Part shown: piece after piece, positions 11,490 to 22,348 of the stretch | Numbering within the stretch: position 1 is the stretch's first letter | Layout: every line of letters begins with the position of its first letter | Source of the DNA: Massospora cicadina | Taxonomy: Eukaryota > Entomophthoromycota > Entomophthoromycetes > Entomophthorales > Entomophthoraceae | Direction of reading: 5' to 3' | Assembly: GCA_022478985.1 (NCBI GenBank) | Contig: JAKSZP010002713.1 | Coordinates: 1-64,000 of the forward strand | DNA length: 64,000 bases | Position numbers and translations under genes: made by a program | Notes under the pieces: model-generated | Database searches by the model: none | What the model saw: only the letters and a program-made list of their open reading frames with translations | Told to the model about the DNA's origin: nothing

Positions 11490-12330
11490 TTTTTTTATTT
11501 ATTATTTTTTTTGATTTTGCTTCCATATGCCACGATTCTCTTTGATTTTCACATTGGACAATGCGAGTTATGTGGGTTTGGCTGGGGAAACAATCTGCCA
11601 CCAGTTGTTTCCTCCCTGTGATGTTCAGAGGCCTGCAATTGAGGTCCCAATTTCTGATTGGGCGAATTGTTTTTCTTAAATGATTTTGATTGGGCTCCAA
11701 GGCCTCATAATTTCGTGTCAAGTGGTGCAAGTCAGCCTCAGCAGCTCATACACTTGATTTGTCACCAATTATGTCATAATTGGCCATGGGCAGAGACCTG
11801 CAATTAAGGTCTCAACAACTGATAGGTGCGTTTAAATTATATAAATTGCTTGTGTTGTATTCTGAGACATCAGAAATGTGCATTAAATTATTAAGAATAA
11901 ATTTTGTCAGGGCAGCTAGCTGATCCATCACCAATTACATCATATTCAGTGGCTGGCTGAGACCTGCAATTAAGGTCGCAGTTTCTAATTTGCTGTAGTA
12001 AATTGCTTAACTCATTTGAGTTAATGCTTGAAACTTTGGTGTTTTGCATTAAATTGTTTAAATTGATATCATCATGCCAGCCATTTGACTTGATGCTAAT
12101 GCCATCATTTTTGGGTGATTTCTGAAACCCATAATTAATTATATCGCTTACCTGCTTATCTAGACTGATTTTCACATTTAAATTTGGATCAGCTGATGTG
12201 ATGATGACGTCATTATTAACATCAAAAGCTGATTCCTGATTTGTCACATCTATGGCTGATCTGACTTTTGACTTTTCTGTATGCATTTTTTAGATATTGC
12301 CATTTGTTCAGTTTTACTTTATCTGACTCA
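11490..12330. other. Foreign block inside LINE-a ORF2 with a three-fold repeat
   Basis: LINE-b and LINE-c have no counterpart of this stretch between the RT and the C-terminal domain. It holds three spaced copies of a unit whose core is CTGCAATTRAGGTC (about 11630, 11790 and 11965), each followed by a similar AATTG-rich stretch, at a period of about 160-175 bp. On the minus strand the core reads DLNCR in an open frame of 131 residues (12286-11891) and in a second one (11730-11473). No family is recognised. It could be a promoter-like LTR fragment or part of an unknown coding repeat. Confidence 0.5.
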
Positions 12331-12377
12331 CCATGACGTCAGTCTTCCTCGGATATCCATGGCACCAGGTATATAAG
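12205..12377 (+). promoter_or_regulatory. Promoter-like cluster: two CRE palindromes, AP-1 site, TATA
   Basis: TGACGTCA occurs at 12205-12212 and 12334-12341, TGACTCA at 12324-12330 and TATATAAG at 12370-12377. These are perfect bZIP-type sites followed 28 bp later by a TATA-like box on the plus strand, at the edge of the foreign block in LINE-a. Activity is inference. Chance occurrence of single sites is possible but the cluster is unusual. Confidence 0.35.
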
Positions 12378-14719
12378 GCCCAGTTGTCACCCACCCCAGA
12401 TACTATTTCCAGCTGAGTGGGGGTGGCAGGTGGCAGGGTGGCTCTTGCTGGGGCCAGTTGGCAAACTCTGGTCTGAGTTTCGCCACCCTGGTTTTATGGA
12501 TTGATGATTTTCATGCCACTGACAGGTAAGATTTCTGTTTTCTTTTTATTAATTCTTGCGTTGCTAGCTGATTTGTATTGTCAGATGATTGACTCAAGTT
12601 TCTCCGAGTCCTCCAAACTTGAGATTCCTATTACTGCATCATCAGCATATGCCAGAGCTTTCAGAGGTGGCTACCCATGCATGTCAATGCCTTTCAGCTC
12701 TGCCTCCGCCACCTGCAACACTGGGTCAAAAGCCAGGTTGTACAGCAGGGTGCTTAGTGGATCCCCTTACCTCACTCCACATCGTGGTGAGATTTGGCCA
12801 ACTGGAACATGGGGCCTAAAACTGACATTTTTGTCGCCATCATTTGCTTCATTGCCCAGTTGATGAATTTTTTGCAGCAGGTGTGTTCTCTCCATGCAAC
12901 GGTGTAAGTATGACCAGTATACCCTGTCATAAGCTTTTTGTTGGTCTAGGAATACTAATGCTCCACTAGAGTTAGACTGGGTGACATTGGCAACCGTATG
13001 GATGTTGTCCCAGATGCTCCTGCTGGGAACGAATCCGTGTTGGTTTGTCAAAATCACATTTTTTCCCCAAGGGTCCCTAGATGTCATGCCAGAATTTTTA
13101 TAAGCAGTTTGGAGTCATAGTTTATTAGCAAGATTGGATGCCAGTTGTTGAGTGAATGTGTGTCTCCTTTTTTGTGGAGGAGAACCAGCAGGGCTTCCCC
13201 CAGGCATGAGCTTGGTCTCATCCAAGCATCTGTTTGTGTGGCAAGGAGGATGTGGCTGAGGAGGTCTGGGAATGTTGTAATCAATTCATATGGGATCCCA
13301 TCAGGTCCTGGGCTATTCCGTCAGGGAAGGCTCTTGATTGTTGTATTATGTTCCTCTTTCATTATTGGTGCTGTGAGTGCTGACGTGTCTAGGGTTGGGG
13401 GTGGCTCTGCCCTCATGAGGAAGGACTCGTTGTCCTGAGATAAGGCGCCCATGTTTGAGTATAACTTTGTGTAGTATTCATGGGCTATGCCTGCTAGCGC
13501 CTCTGGGGAGCGTGCTATGGTACCATCTTGCGCAGCCAGAGCATCACATCAGATTCAGGATTTCTGGGCCATGAACTGACGCATGAAGAATTGTGACAAT
13601 TTTTCACCCTTGGCCACCACTTTTGCTCCTGCCTGTAACGTGAGTCATTCCTGTGCTTGCTTGCTGAAACCTTAGATCCTGAGGGTGAGCTAAACCCATT
13701 CCCTCATCCAATTGGTGCTGTGGCCTGCTTGAGGGACATTCCTCTCAAGATGTGCACGTTGGTTGATTGCCCTTTGGAGCGCTGATGCCTCGGCCACATG
13801 CCACCTGGAGGATGTATGTTTTGCGGCAGCGACCATTTTGGCCTTCAGGCATCTCCAGGTCTGGATCAGGTCTTCGCTGAGGGGGTCCCTCACATCACTA
13901 GCCAGGGTTCGGACTGCTAACCAGTGGGTGAAGTCGACGTTAGCTGCAGTTTGTGGGTGAATCTTCTCCCATTTTGGGCGTGGCTGTGCCTGCCATTCTG
14001 ACCTCAGGGTAATCCTTACCAACCAATGGTCTGAGTTGGTGACTCTAACTGTCTCAAAGTTTTCTATCATACATTTGAGGGTTGCCAGGATGCAGATTAG
14101 CTCAATACATGTCATTGAGAGCAGCTCGCCCTCTTGGACGTGTGGCCTTGTCATGTGCTCAAGGGTTGGCGCATCCTTTGGGTGTGAATCAATGACCCCT
14201 AATGTGGCCATGAGCGAATCGAGCTCCTGGTGCCCATGGGGATAATCAAAGTCTGGGGGCCATCTGTCTGTGGCTCTTGTAAGCCAACAGTTCATGTCCC
14301 CTAGGAGGAAGCTGTTTTCTGGTAGTGGTAAGTTGGCCACCTCTTTGAAGAAGTTGGCACGGTCGCTGGGGATGTTGGGGGCGTAAGTATTGACTAGGGT
14401 GTACTTATTTCCCTGCCAGGTGATCATGATGGCCAGGATTCTCCCCCTAGGTGATTAGTTGACGATGTGACGGTGATGACACTGCCTGGTTTGATCATGA
14501 ACCCGCAGAGGGTGGACCAAGTTGAGGAGTTTGGGAGGAGCATCTGGGTCCACTTGGGCTCCTTTCCCCCTCGGACAGTGACTCTCCTGGATCGCTAGGA
14601 TGTCAGCTGGAGGGTTTCATAGGTGCTGAATTTTCTTAGCCCAGGATGTGGCGGCCTTCAGCCCTGCAATATTGCACATCCCTATTGTGATCTCGCTGCC
14701 CAATCCGCCTGATTCGCCT

Positions 14720-16114
14720 TAATCAGATAGTTCTAATCCAATTTGACCCAGTTCTATCACGATTTAAGCAATTCAAGCTTTGAGTGCCCATTTGGGAGCT
14801 CTGCACCACTGATCTGAGCTGAGGCAGCGCTCACTCTATCAGTAGCTGGGCCATCTTGAAAATTTTTGTAACCCTTGTTCTGAGAGTTTTTCATTGAGAT
14901 CACGGGTAGGTGACCAGAGTTGTGAAATCCAGCTTGAACCAGTGCCAGTTCATTTCCCACTCCCATGGGCTGTGCCTTTCCCTGTATTGCCGCCTGCATC
15001 TGCTGGTTTGATGTCCCCTCCATTGGCTTTTCAGGGGTCTCTCTCAGGATCCTGAAACAGTTTACATTTACAGCATTATTGGTTTCCAGGATCTGATTCA
15101 TTTTTTTAGCTTCCTCAGTCCTCTCTCTGGCCTCTGCTCATTGCTTCACTTTCTCCTCTACTTTGTGTTGTTTAGTGGTGACTGGTTCGACGATCTGATA
15201 CTCGCCATGTTCCCCCCAGTTGAATGGGGTTGTTGCCACCTGAAGTTTACCAAAACTTTCGTCATTTTCGTCCATTTCCTCGGGGTCCTCCTCCTCCTGC
15301 TGCTTGCCTACTGAAGGTCATGCATGGGCCTGATGCCCAAGCGCCTGGCAGTGCTGGCAGATGGGAGGGGCCTTCTCTGGGGTGACTATAAAGGGGTCAG
15401 ATGCTTGTCCCTCTGGCAAGATGAACTGTGCGACACGTGGTATCAGGTTGGGGTCAGCTTCTACTTCAGGCTTGGAGTTAATAGCCACGATTGCCTTTCC
15501 ACTGCAGAGTTCCGGCATGAGGTGGAAGCGCTGCAGCTTAAACTGCTTTACTCTTCTGTACTCCTCAAGGCCTTTGATTAGCTCTGCTTTGACGAATTCA
15601 TGGGGGGATCGGTTTGGAGATCTTTGAAGGAGATGAAAAGGTCTTTCTCCTTGTTCCAGCGGGTGCGGTGTACCTTGATGTGGTGGGGCATGCCTTTGAT
15701 GGTTACCTCGATGATGACCTTTGCCATGGCGTCCATCTGCTCCGCTGTGGCAAAGCCAATATCTACAAATCCTCAACAAAATTCTTGCTTAATAAAAATG
15801 GCATTTTCAAAAATAAACTTTTCTTTCTTGTTTGATCACCAACAAGATCTCCAGGTGTTTGACCCCAAAGTTCACTCTAACCCCATGCTTAACGGGGAGG
15901 AGGGGAGTGAATGGCGGATATTATTATAAAGCATATGCTGGTGCAGCATTTTCAAGTACCCTTTGGTACTTTAATTGCATCTGTCATTTGTTCTGGTTTG
16001 CATGGCTTACCAGGAGCTCCTTGTGGGAGCATTTGATGCCTTGGGGAACGACATGTTGGTGGAATTACCACCCTTTGCGATGTTTGCCCAGGACTTCTGA
16101 TTGGAGTTGTGCAT
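14720..16114 (-). pseudogene. LINE-a ORF1 (RNA-binding gag-like protein, broken)
   Basis: Starts at ATG 16114 with MHNSNQKSWANIAKGG, comparable with the LINE-b ORF1 start (MSGSSWASKVRGAGG). A middle domain holds FATAEQMDAMAKVIIEV and later LIKGLEEY and LCSGKAIVAI, matching LINE-b. The CCHC (C-QH-C-QALG-H-QAHA-C, near 15320-15360) has lost its last Cys to a TGA stop. Several frame breaks. In LINEs this protein coats the element RNA. Confidence 0.65.
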
Positions 16115-16203
16115 ATTTTCCTTCTGTACCGACTATTAAATGTTCAGGTTCAACTTGAATCTTCCTTTGCTCTATAAAAGTGACGCTTAGGAGAAAGAAA
16201 AGC

Positions 16204-18180
16204 TATGATAATAATAATAAGAATAAGAATAATAATATTAAGAATAATAACAATATAAATTTTACTTAACTGAGGTAAGCTGAACAGGGGATGGACATTA
16301 CTAAACTAAAACTAAAAATCATAATAAAACATAATGATTCAAACAAAACGCCCAAATGGATGGATCAATTGAATCATACTTAACAAAATATCCAACCAGG
16401 TGGGCAGCGATAATGCTATCCCTCCATGGTGGATGGGGAGGGGGATTGGGGGGCTCATCTTCAGCCACATCCATCTCATCTCAGAGTAGGGCGCGTGTTA
16501 AGGCAGATAGTAAGGGTGTGGGGGCATTGTTAGTATGGGGTTTAATATTCTTGATGACTGGAACTTCCAAATAGTTGCCAGCCATCATAATTCCAACGAT
16601 GTATTTAGCCAAAGTGTCTTCAGCTTTGAGGTGGGCGTCTGGGAGTTTAACAAACGTGGTAGTGTTGATTTGGGTTATTTTTGCTTTCAGATTACGTGCT
16701 ACTGTTACCACATTCTGGATGGCTTCAGTGACATTTTTGTGTAAAATTTCATGTTGATCTTACTTTGTGCAGTAAGATTTTTGGGGATAATTAGAGGTAG
16801 AATTCCTCCTGCAAGCGCAGCCACAGAATTGGCGGCAGCTTTGCGGAGTGGATGGCAATCTGGTGTGGCTGCTTCTACTGCAAGCTGGTGATCGCTGTAG
16901 AACAGTTTGGCGTTAGGTTGTGGGACATATTTCTGAGGTGGGAATTTTGCATCCCATTCTACGTTAAAGAGCCAATCAACTCGCAGCAACAGTTCTTCAA
17001 CGATGTTACCTGATTTGTCAATTTCATCCAAATACTCCCATGGGTTTTGGTTGAATTTGATTGGGGAATTGGCATATGGTTGAGGATTGGCTGGTTTTCT
17101 GGAATTTTCCTGGGATCAAACCGGGGTCCAATCCTGTGCTTGATTAAAAGAATCATGTGTGGCCCTGGGGAAAGGTGGATTCTGATTGGTGGCTGCAGGT
17201 GCAGCATCAGGCATTGGAGGAGGGGAAGGTAGGATCATACCCCATGTCAGAGTTGGCGCGGGGTAGGTGGCAGATTGGTGAGCGTCAGGAAAACTTTTGG
17301 CATCAGCGGAAGTTTCTGAGTATGGGCATTTACATTTTGAGTGGTCTAACTCAAAACAGGATGGACAAATCATCCATCTGCCCTTGACGCGGGCCCAGAA
17401 TGGATGGTCAGGGGCAGATGGGATGGTGGCATAAGGGGGATTGCCAAAGAAATTTTAGTAAACTCAGGGCTGATCGTGGCATATGCCTGAGGCCCAGCGA
17501 GGCGTGTGGCCCCATTTGGGACCACAAATTGCAAGATGGGGTTGATGCCGTAGGCTGCCAAACCTTCCATCAGCTCCTGGTGGAGCACTTCAGGGGGAGG
17601 TGGGTGGGCAAACCAGCGAACTGGACCACCAAGGTTGTGTCCACTGGGAGCAAGGTCCAAGTTGTTGGAAGGGGGATATTGTTAAATATTAATGGCACCA
17701 TTGCTGCAGTGGCTGCATCAGCTTCACAGGGGAAGCCAAGATCAAAGTACCCCTTATAGGGGCGGAAGTCAATAAAACAGGCTGGTGTTATCACTGCCTG
17801 TGCCATTTTGATAATGGCTTGGTTGTTGTAGGGGAAGAATTTCCCATATTTGACCCTAAGGTCAAAATGCATGTTGCTCTGGCAGAGCACCAGGGGGCAG
17901 CGGGACACCGCTTGGGTTTGGGTGAGATGGGCATCGAGATCCTTGGGAGGAACAAATTATCTTAAGGGTTTGGAATGACTGGGCGAGCCAGTCTGAGCGC
18001 GTTTTCCTATCAGATGAAAAACGGAGGGGGAGTTTTGCCGCTGCCTCATGCTGGGATAGTCAGCGGGGGATCTGATGACATTGGAGCAATACTTCAGTAT
18101 ACAATTAAGTGTTTGCTTTTAATTTACCAAATAAATTGCTCAGAAAGTTACTCTGAGCAGAGAGAGAGCTTAATAATAAT
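16204..18180 (-). mobile_element. D1: ORF1-only 'half-LINE' element
   Basis: A minus-strand element of about 1.95 kb with one ORF1-like gene and a LINE-type 3' end: ATCCCCTGTTCAGCTTACCT at 16273-16292 (minus), then a tail rich in AAT repeats (16204-16265). No RT or endonuclease lies inside it. D2 on the plus strand has the same gene order, length and end. AT-rich repeats with an AGCT start occur at both borders (16199 and 18169) and may be the target duplication, but they are low complexity. It abuts the 5' end of LINE-a. Confidence 0.65.
16340..18081 (-). pseudogene. D1 ORF1-like protein with CCHC knuckle
   Basis: Begins MSSDPPL at ATG 18081 (D2 begins MSVDLPP). A domain at 17830-17500 has GYFDLGF, EADAATAA and LHQELMEGLAAYG, which lines up with GWLDLSF, KEAADEASA and LEQHLKDGLTVYG of LINE-b ORF1. 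The knuckle near 17340 is C-PS-C-FELD-H-SKCK-C. After a Pro-rich linker comes a second domain not seen in the LINE ORF1s (KLFYSDHQLAVEAA near 16890, then VKLPDAHLKAEDTLAK near 16630) and a Pro-rich end (EDEPPNPPPHPPW). A handful of stops and frameshifts break it. Likely an RNA-binding particle protein; the second domain is unrecognised. Confidence 0.6.
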
Positions 18181-18184
18181 AAAA

Positions 18185-18326
18185 GGGTGGTTAGCTGAGT
18201 GGGTAAAACTGCTTCCAACCCTAGTGCAGGTTTTAGTTTGAAACCTGTACTGGCTAGAAAACATCCTCAGTGTGGTATATTTGTCCCAAGGTCGACCCAC
18301 CTTGAATAATAAGAATAATAATAATA
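18185..18326 (+). mobile_element. SINE1: tRNA-derived SINE with LINE-a-type tail
   Basis: The head has a tRNA-like A box (TTAGCTGAGTGGG, 18191-18203) and a B-box-like GGTTTTAGTTTGAAACC (about 18229-18245), 25 bp apart as in tRNA genes. The tail carries GTCCCAAGGTCGACCCACCT (18283-18302), 17 of 20 identical to the LINE-a 3' end, and finishes in an AAT microsatellite. Length is about 140 bp. The A and B boxes would drive RNA polymerase III. Confidence 0.65.
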
Positions 18327-18385
18327 ATAATAATGAAAAAATGGGTTGGGACCATCTAGTACTAAAAAAAATAATAATGAAAAAA
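18327..18385 (+). repeat. Micro-insertion 2: 29 bp with 15-bp TSD
   Basis: The repeat ATAATAATGAAAAAA at 18327-18341 and 18371-18385 flanks 29 bp (18342-18370) that read TGGGTT, then GGGACCATCTAGTACTAA, then A's. It sits at the microsatellite tail of SINE1. The repeat is low complexity, so taken alone this case is weaker than micro-insertions 1 and 3. Confidence 0.65.
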
Positions 18386-18912
18386 GATAAAAAGATGCAT
18401 AAAAAATATAAAAACTGATTTTTATTCTTTGTGTGGTAATGAATCTGGCGATATTCCCACCTACTGAGCGTTGAGGAAGGAAAGAAAATGACGGTCATGA
18501 GTCCTAATCATTGGCAGTATTAGGACAGGCTGAAACTAGATCCGCCATAATAGTCCCTATTAACAAGTTGTTGAAATTCGTCCTGGGGTTGGTACAGGTT
18601 TAATGGCGAGATGCCATTTGGAAACCATCCTTGGGATTGTAGGTGGACCTGCTCACCTCTTGGAAAGATTTATGAGATAAGACTGGTGCAGCATGATGTC
18701 ACAGGAACTGCGCTCAAGAAGAGGTAGCACTGGGAAGCAATCAAGGACAAGAGTTGCAAAGCTGAGCGGAGCATATGGGTGTTGAGTGCAGACAGAGCTA
18801 AACTATGCTGAGGTCATAGAGATATGACATTTAAACGTGAGCACAAACTGAGGTGGCTTCCATCCCTGAGGGTTCTATCTTCCTCTGGATAATCTGGTCA
18901 AGAGTGGGGATA
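18386..18912 (+). other. 3' non-coding remnant of element A with polypurine tract
   Basis: About 530 bp without a convincing reading frame. It ends in the purine-rich AAGAGTGGGGATA just before the LTR start TGTTGGAATT at 18913. Element B has the equivalent AAGATGGGGGATG before its LTR. Confidence 0.5.
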
Positions 18913-19900
18913 TGTTGGAATTCCAGTTGACCACATTAACCAACCTATTGACCAATTAGTTAATTTGACAATTGGTGGTTACAATCACATATCTTGTTGA
19001 CAGTCACCAATTAAAGATTATCTCATTGGAAATCATCCCTGACAATATTGAGCAAGAATTGGATGAGGGAACAACACTCAATAGTTGTATTATTGCAATG
19101 GGACAATTTAACATCTCAACAATGATCGCTGACTAAAGATATTCTTGCTGGGAATCATCCCTGACAATATCAAGTTAGATTTGATTTGGGAGCAACAACT
19201 GACAGTTGAAATATGGGGAATCATTCAGAGCAAACGGATGAGGAGCCTTCAGAACTACCTAAGCATTATAACACTTGGGTAATGGGTAGGATCGTCATTG
19301 GGTAACACAACCTGAATCAATTGGTTTTGAGTTCATAACACCAATAAATTGGTCGCTGAACAACTGAGGATTACATTACATACAAAAATCAAGGCAAGAA
19401 TACCTACCAAGATTTGGTGCCTAAAACTTGAAGGCCAATCCAATTTAGGGGAACAAGAAATTGATTCCCAGTGTAAATATGAAAAGTTGTGCACCAATTT
19501 TACCATAAAAACCCCCAATATACCCCATAAAATAGAATTTGCTTTGATAATAACAGTTGTTTTACATTGGTTGCATAATTACTCTTGGGATAGAGTGCAA
19601 GGATCAGATATCCTTGGGTAGTTGTTATCGATTCTCCACTTGGCTCTGCTAAAAGAGAATAGGGAAAGTGTTCCCTACCAGTACCAACATATCTTGAAGA
19701 AGAAGAAAAAGAAGCACCTGTTTAGCATTAGAACCCTTTATTCAACGTGGCTTTTGGGCAATCAACAATAATAGTAGTCTTCATACTATTCTTTTCCCAG
19801 TGTATCTATTTTCAAGCAATCAACACAAGTGGTCAAGAATTTGTGCAGTTGAAATCAGGGCGCATAAGCGAGCTACCATCCAGCGGCCCAGATTTTAACA
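18913..19900 (+). repeat. Element A 3' LTR
   Basis: 988 bp, TGTTGGAATT to GATTTTAACA. The last about 590 bp match 1239-1824. It carries AAGGATCAGATATCCTT (19599-19615). Right of it element E gag starts at once. Confidence 0.78.
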
Positions 19901-20456
19901 GCCCTCTTCACACCAAATAAGACAGCATAGAAGCCTAGCTTAAAGGAGATATTCATTACAAGCCAAGAAAGCATTTATCCTTTTTAAGCGCATTTGAGAG
20001 CACTATAGGAGTGGCCATCAATTGCTAAAAGGTCAAGAATATTATTCTTGCCTATATGAGGAAGCTCATGAGATTATGGCCCACCACCTTTATGAATGTC
20101 AGTCCTGGGATCAAGTTAAGACAAATCTTGTACAGTATTTTAGCTCTGATCAGACCCTTTGAGTCAAAAATTAGCCTTCACGGCTATCTGCCTCAACAAG
20201 GTAGAAACCCCTTCTGATTTATAAATCACTTTTATGCTAGTGCGCATATGCTAATTTATACTAAACAAATCTTTTTTAGATGACACTATTACTACCGTTC
20301 TTTCTGCGCTTGAGTCTTAGCTTAAAGTTAACTTTATATGATAGAAATTAAGTGAACCTTCACTAGCATTCAGGGCTTTTCTTTTCGCTTGATCTCACTT
20401 TTGAGCAAATTTTATTAGAAAAAGTTTATTTACCACTGCCATCTGGCCAAGCCATC
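19901..20456 (+). pseudogene. Element E gag remnant
   Basis: Frames broken by many stops, but the capsid-type block WDQVKTNLVQYFSS (about 20110-20155) and then LNKVE and FINHFYASAHML (about 20195-20250) are readable. It differs from the A/B/C gag family. It ends at LEKVYLPLPSGQA, where D2 is inserted. Confidence 0.5.
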
Positions 20457-20465
20457 TTACTATTA

Positions 20466-22128
20466 ATGTCCGTGGATCTGCCGCCTGCTGCTCCAATGTG
20501 CAGTAGCAGTGCTCCACCACCTAGCGTCAAACACCATGCAGGCAAACATGTTCACATGGGTTCAAATAGCCTGCCATCCTCTTCCAGCCATTTTGACCCC
20601 CCACAGGACTTAGCGCTCTACCTGGCGCATATCCACCCTTCTCACCCCCATCCTCTCGCCCTCCCTCATTCCACTATCTGATTTTGTCTACAACTCGATT
20701 ATGTGCGTTTATATCTGTATGCTGACAAAGCAGTTATTAAGTTGGCCACCGCTGCATTTGTGCCAGCTGGCTTTATTGATTTCTGCCTGTTTAAGGGATT
20801 TTTTAAAATAGGCTTCCAGATGAAGGAAGACACTGCAGCAGCGGCTTTAACTCCCCTTATTTATAAAAATACTCACATCCCTACTACTCATACTCACCTT
20901 TCTTCAGACACTACATTGGTGGTGTCATGTTCATCCCTCTCATCTCATCTCCCACCCAAGATTTTATATGATAATTGATGGTGGGGATTCTGGCTTATAG
21001 GACATAGCCCACCTTGTCTTCACCGTACCTCCTGGTGCAGAACTCCTTGCTGCACCTTGCGCCACTGCCACCATAATCCCACACCACCCTTTCATAGCCC
21101 AACAGATCCCCCCATGCTTGTATCACAGTGCCACCTGAGCATTTCTTTTGGGCTCAGGTGGATAATGGTCGCCAAATTTGTCTTTTTAATTTTGGATTTG
21201 ACCATATATAAAACCCTGCCCCTGAGCCACTTCCTCTGGTGTGGCTTCTGAGCCCTATTCAGCGGATTTCAAATGGGGCGTTATGTTGCCTCCTCACACT
21301 TGATATTCTTATTTGATAAACCAGAGAGGGAAATCGGCCCCACCAAATCACCCACCCACATTAACCCAAACAATTTCACCCTTGCTAATAAGAGTCAGGC
21401 CTGGACCACCATTCGCACTCAAGAAGCCCATTTGACTACTACCTACCTAAATTCTTCATCCATTATCCTTGTGAACCAAGAATCTATGGGACCTATTGGC
21501 CAAGATTGACAAATCAGGTAACGTTATCATGAATGAGGAATCAGGTGAACCTCTTGCCAGTTCAATTATGGTTGGGCCAAATTATTACAATTCTGATTTT
21601 GACAAAACTCCATCCCCCAAATGATTTGTTCCTAAACCTAATGCCGCCACCTACCAAAGTGACCACCAGCTCGCCTTAGCAGCGGTGGCCTCACCCCATT
21701 CCCAGACCTATGCAAAGCAGTGGCTCAATTAGTTCCTCAATACCATCAAGGGATGACCACACTCAACTTCCCCCCTGATTTCCTTGAAGCAGCCTGAAGC
21801 AAATTACCAAACTATTTAAAGATGCCAAAGATGCTGTCATACATATGTAGCAACTAAAATATTATGACCCATCTTCTAAAATCACCTGCAAAAATATAAT
21901 CAATTTTGCCCAGCTCCCTGATGCCCACACTCAAGCTGAACATCACTTAGCAAAAATTGTTGAAGCTATCTTCCAAGCTGATCTTGAGAAAATAACTCAT
22001 TTTACACTGACATCCACCCACACCACGCTAATGCCCCAATGCCCTGGCTCTCTGATTTTGTCCGTTTCTACAACTAAGATGATTCTGTCATGAAGAAAAT
22101 GTCTGTAGAAGAGCTGCCCGACCCCCCG

Positions 22129-22191
<63 letters not shown>

Positions 22192-22240
22192 TCGCCCTCT
22201 GCCAGGTGGGTTAGCGGTATTCTGCTCACCGCCTGGTTGG
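20466..22240 (+). pseudogene. D2 ORF1-like protein (degraded)
   Basis: Starts MSVDLPPAAPMC and has the domain with FIDFCLFKGFFKIGF and KEDTAAAALTPLIY (20703-20900) matching D1 residue by residue. It then decays into mixed frames, with SDHQLALAAV (about 21658-21690) and QLPDAHTQAEHHLAK (about 21910-21955) still aligned to the D1 second domain. The CCHC knuckle is not readable. The Pro-rich C-terminal stretch is replaced by a 61-nt run of C. Confidence 0.6.
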
Positions 22241-22348
22241 AGTTTTTTGTTTTGTTTTTATTGTTCCGTGGATTTGTTTGTTCAGTTCTTTTGCTCACTG
22301 AGTATTGGTAATGTCCATCCCCTGGTCAGAGTACCTTGATTAAATTCA
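20469..22348 (+). mobile_element. D2: ORF1-only 'half-LINE' element
   Basis: 1.88-kb plus-strand relative of D1 with the 3' motif ATCCCCTGGTCAGAGTACCT (22317-22336) and a short tail. Flanks share TTACTATTAATG (20457-20468) and TTAGCATTAATG (22349-22360), a probable 12-bp target duplication with two mismatches. The ATG of its gene (20466) overlaps the left copy. It interrupts E, whose sequence continues at 22349. Confidence 0.65.
22129..22189. repeat. 61-nt uninterrupted poly-C tract
   Basis: An unbroken C homopolymer in the Pro-rich coding end of D2; the D1 equivalent is a mixed CCN stretch. It may be real expansion or an assembly artefact. As G-run/C-run DNA it could form G-quadruplex or i-motif structures. 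The open frames across it, on both strands, are a consequence of the homopolymer. Confidence 0.9.

Larger units (their letters stand above)
9960..14715 (-). pseudogene. LINE-a ORF2: endonuclease / reverse transcriptase (broken)
   Basis: Endonuclease (14715-13690): MCNIAGLKA start block, ILAIQESHC, VNTYAPN, LLGDMNCWL and SDHWLV, the last two being core APE motifs. RT (13284-12600): FVPSRSIWDNIH, LDQQKAYDRV and the catalytic AYADDAV (about 12636-12660) are readable. Then comes a foreign block of about 0.85 kb. The C-terminal part resumes at 11489, with a zinc motif C-RV-C-SVKDTLL-H-RIKE-C near 10450-10510. Frames shift several times. The last open frame runs through the 3' end without a stop, so the original stop was lost. 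Confidence 0.75.
9911..16203 (-). mobile_element. LINE-a: L1-like non-LTR retrotransposon with internal insertion
   Basis: Minus-strand element with an ORF1 start at 16114, CCHC knuckle, APE endonuclease, RT and C-terminal zinc motif, in the same order as LINE-b and LINE-c. The 3' end at about 9911 carries the shared motif GTCCCAAGGTCAGCCCACCT (9920-9939, minus) followed by an AATAATTAT-like tail. It is about 1 kb longer than LINE-b and -c because of a foreign block at about 11490-12330. I could not find a convincing target-site duplication. D1 adjoins its 5' end, so the right boundary (about 16200) is approximate. Confidence 0.75.
1239..19900 (+). mobile_element. Element A: Ty3/gypsy LTR retrotransposon, repeatedly interrupted
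   Basis: This composite runs from a partial 5' LTR (1239-1824) to a complete-looking 3' LTR (18913-19900). The pieces belonging to A are gag (1878-2751 and 7341-7700), protease and reverse transcriptase (8120-9910), and a 3' non-coding piece ending in a polypurine tract (18386-18912). Foreign insertions are element C, LINE-a, D1, SINE1 and a micro-insertion. RNase H and integrase are not found, so A probably lost them when or after LINE-a inserted. The LTR-to-LTR match and the continuity of gag across C support the reading. A itself appears to sit in the gag of element E, which resumes at 19901. Confidence 0.7.

Noticed and set aside
9895..18400. Target-site duplication for LINE-a
   Set aside because: No repeat of the left flank (CTACTCAAGGATCT) was found at the right boundary or after D1.
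22074..22298. Poly-Gly (minus) and poly-Pro (plus) proteins
   Set aside because: They come from the C homopolymer. Only the D2 reading has homologous context, and that gene is broken.
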